A stretch of DNA of 64,000 bases from Bacteriovoracaceae bacterium (lineage in GTDB: Bacteria > Bdellovibrionota > Bacteriovoracia > Bacteriovoracales > Bacteriovoracaceae): contig JABIHA010000122.1 of assembly GCA_018649885.1 (NCBI GenBank), forward strand, positions 32,797-96,796, written 5' to 3'. This document shows, piece after piece, positions 63,944 to 64,000 of this stretch. Made by a program: the position numbers and the translations under genes. Position 1 is the first letter of the stretch. Each line of letters opens with the position of its first letter. The notes under the pieces were generated by a model, which did not search any database, was not told where the DNA came from, and worked only from the letters and a program-made list of their open reading frames with translations.

Positions 63944-64000
63944 ATGCCTTGGAAGGAATCTTCGGTTATGAATGAAAGAATGAAATTCGTTATGAGAGCA
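63944..64000 (+). CDS. IS481-type transposase, N-terminus only
   Basis: An ATG at 63944 follows a GGGGG site and reads MPWKESSVMNERMKFVMRA before the window ends. This matches the conserved opening of IS481-family transposases (M-P-W-K-E-x-S-x-M-x-x-R..F-V), which continue with an HTH and an integrase core. Only 19 codons are visible, so completeness and activity cannot be judged. Confidence 0.72.
   Translation, partial: MPWKESSVMNERMKFVMRA

Overview
The window is a low-GC chromosomal segment of a Gram-negative bacterium with an unusually large secretome. More than twenty of about fifty genes carry signal peptides or lipoboxes, and the secreted set includes two DNase I-like (EEP) proteins, two phospholipase D-like proteins, an M15 peptidase, a LysM protein and several large proteins of unknown function. 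With the DUF4423-type HTH regulator, the type IV prepilin-like protein, the LTA-synthase-like protein and the DUF368 transporter, this best fits a predatory Bdellovibrionota lineage (Bacteriovorax-like). That assignment is inference from gene content; no rRNA is present to confirm it.

Layout. 1-5.4 kb (minus): dnaE, a secreted protein and a CsgG/FlgO-like lipoprotein, tightly linked. 5.7-9.4 kb (plus): a three-gene redox operon (Tat-exported molybdopterin oxidoreductase, membrane/tri-heme fusion, four-cluster ferredoxin). 9.4-13.3 kb: secreted RCC1-repeat protein and a large lipoprotein. 13.4-18.3 kb (minus): guaB-guaA-sdhA. 18.4-23.2 kb: HTH regulator, a lipoprotein, and a secreted protein split by an in-frame stop. 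23.4-32.6 kb: LTA-synthase-like enzyme, tRNA-Arg with a decayed duplicate, DUF368 transporter, UDP-galactopyranose mutase, a topoisomerase I relic, LysM and TPR proteins. 33-43.5 kb: a run of large secreted proteins including the EEP pair. 43.6-50.8 kb: metabolic and envelope enzymes, a long hairpin repeat and a small pseudogene. 50.7-57.4 kb: nucleotidyltransferase, divergent phospholipase D-like pair, M15 peptidase with an 18-bp tandem repeat, prepilin-like protein. 57.5-62.6 kb: a decayed remnant, a large acetyl-CoA hydrolase-like enzyme, a frameshifted lipoprotein, a beta-barrel and an MscS channel. 62.6-64 kb: non-coding and foreign-looking DNA, ending at an IS481-type insertion that appears to truncate a small secreted gene.

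How the parts fit. Core functions (replication, GMP synthesis, one succinate dehydrogenase subunit, one tRNA) are interleaved with envelope and export functions. The secreted hydrolases could plausibly degrade prey nucleic acid, lipid and wall, but nothing in the sequence proves this. The main oddities are a TopA-like protein that has lost its catalytic core, a molybdoenzyme apparently lacking its metal-ligand cysteine, an orphan sdhA, and four broken or split genes.
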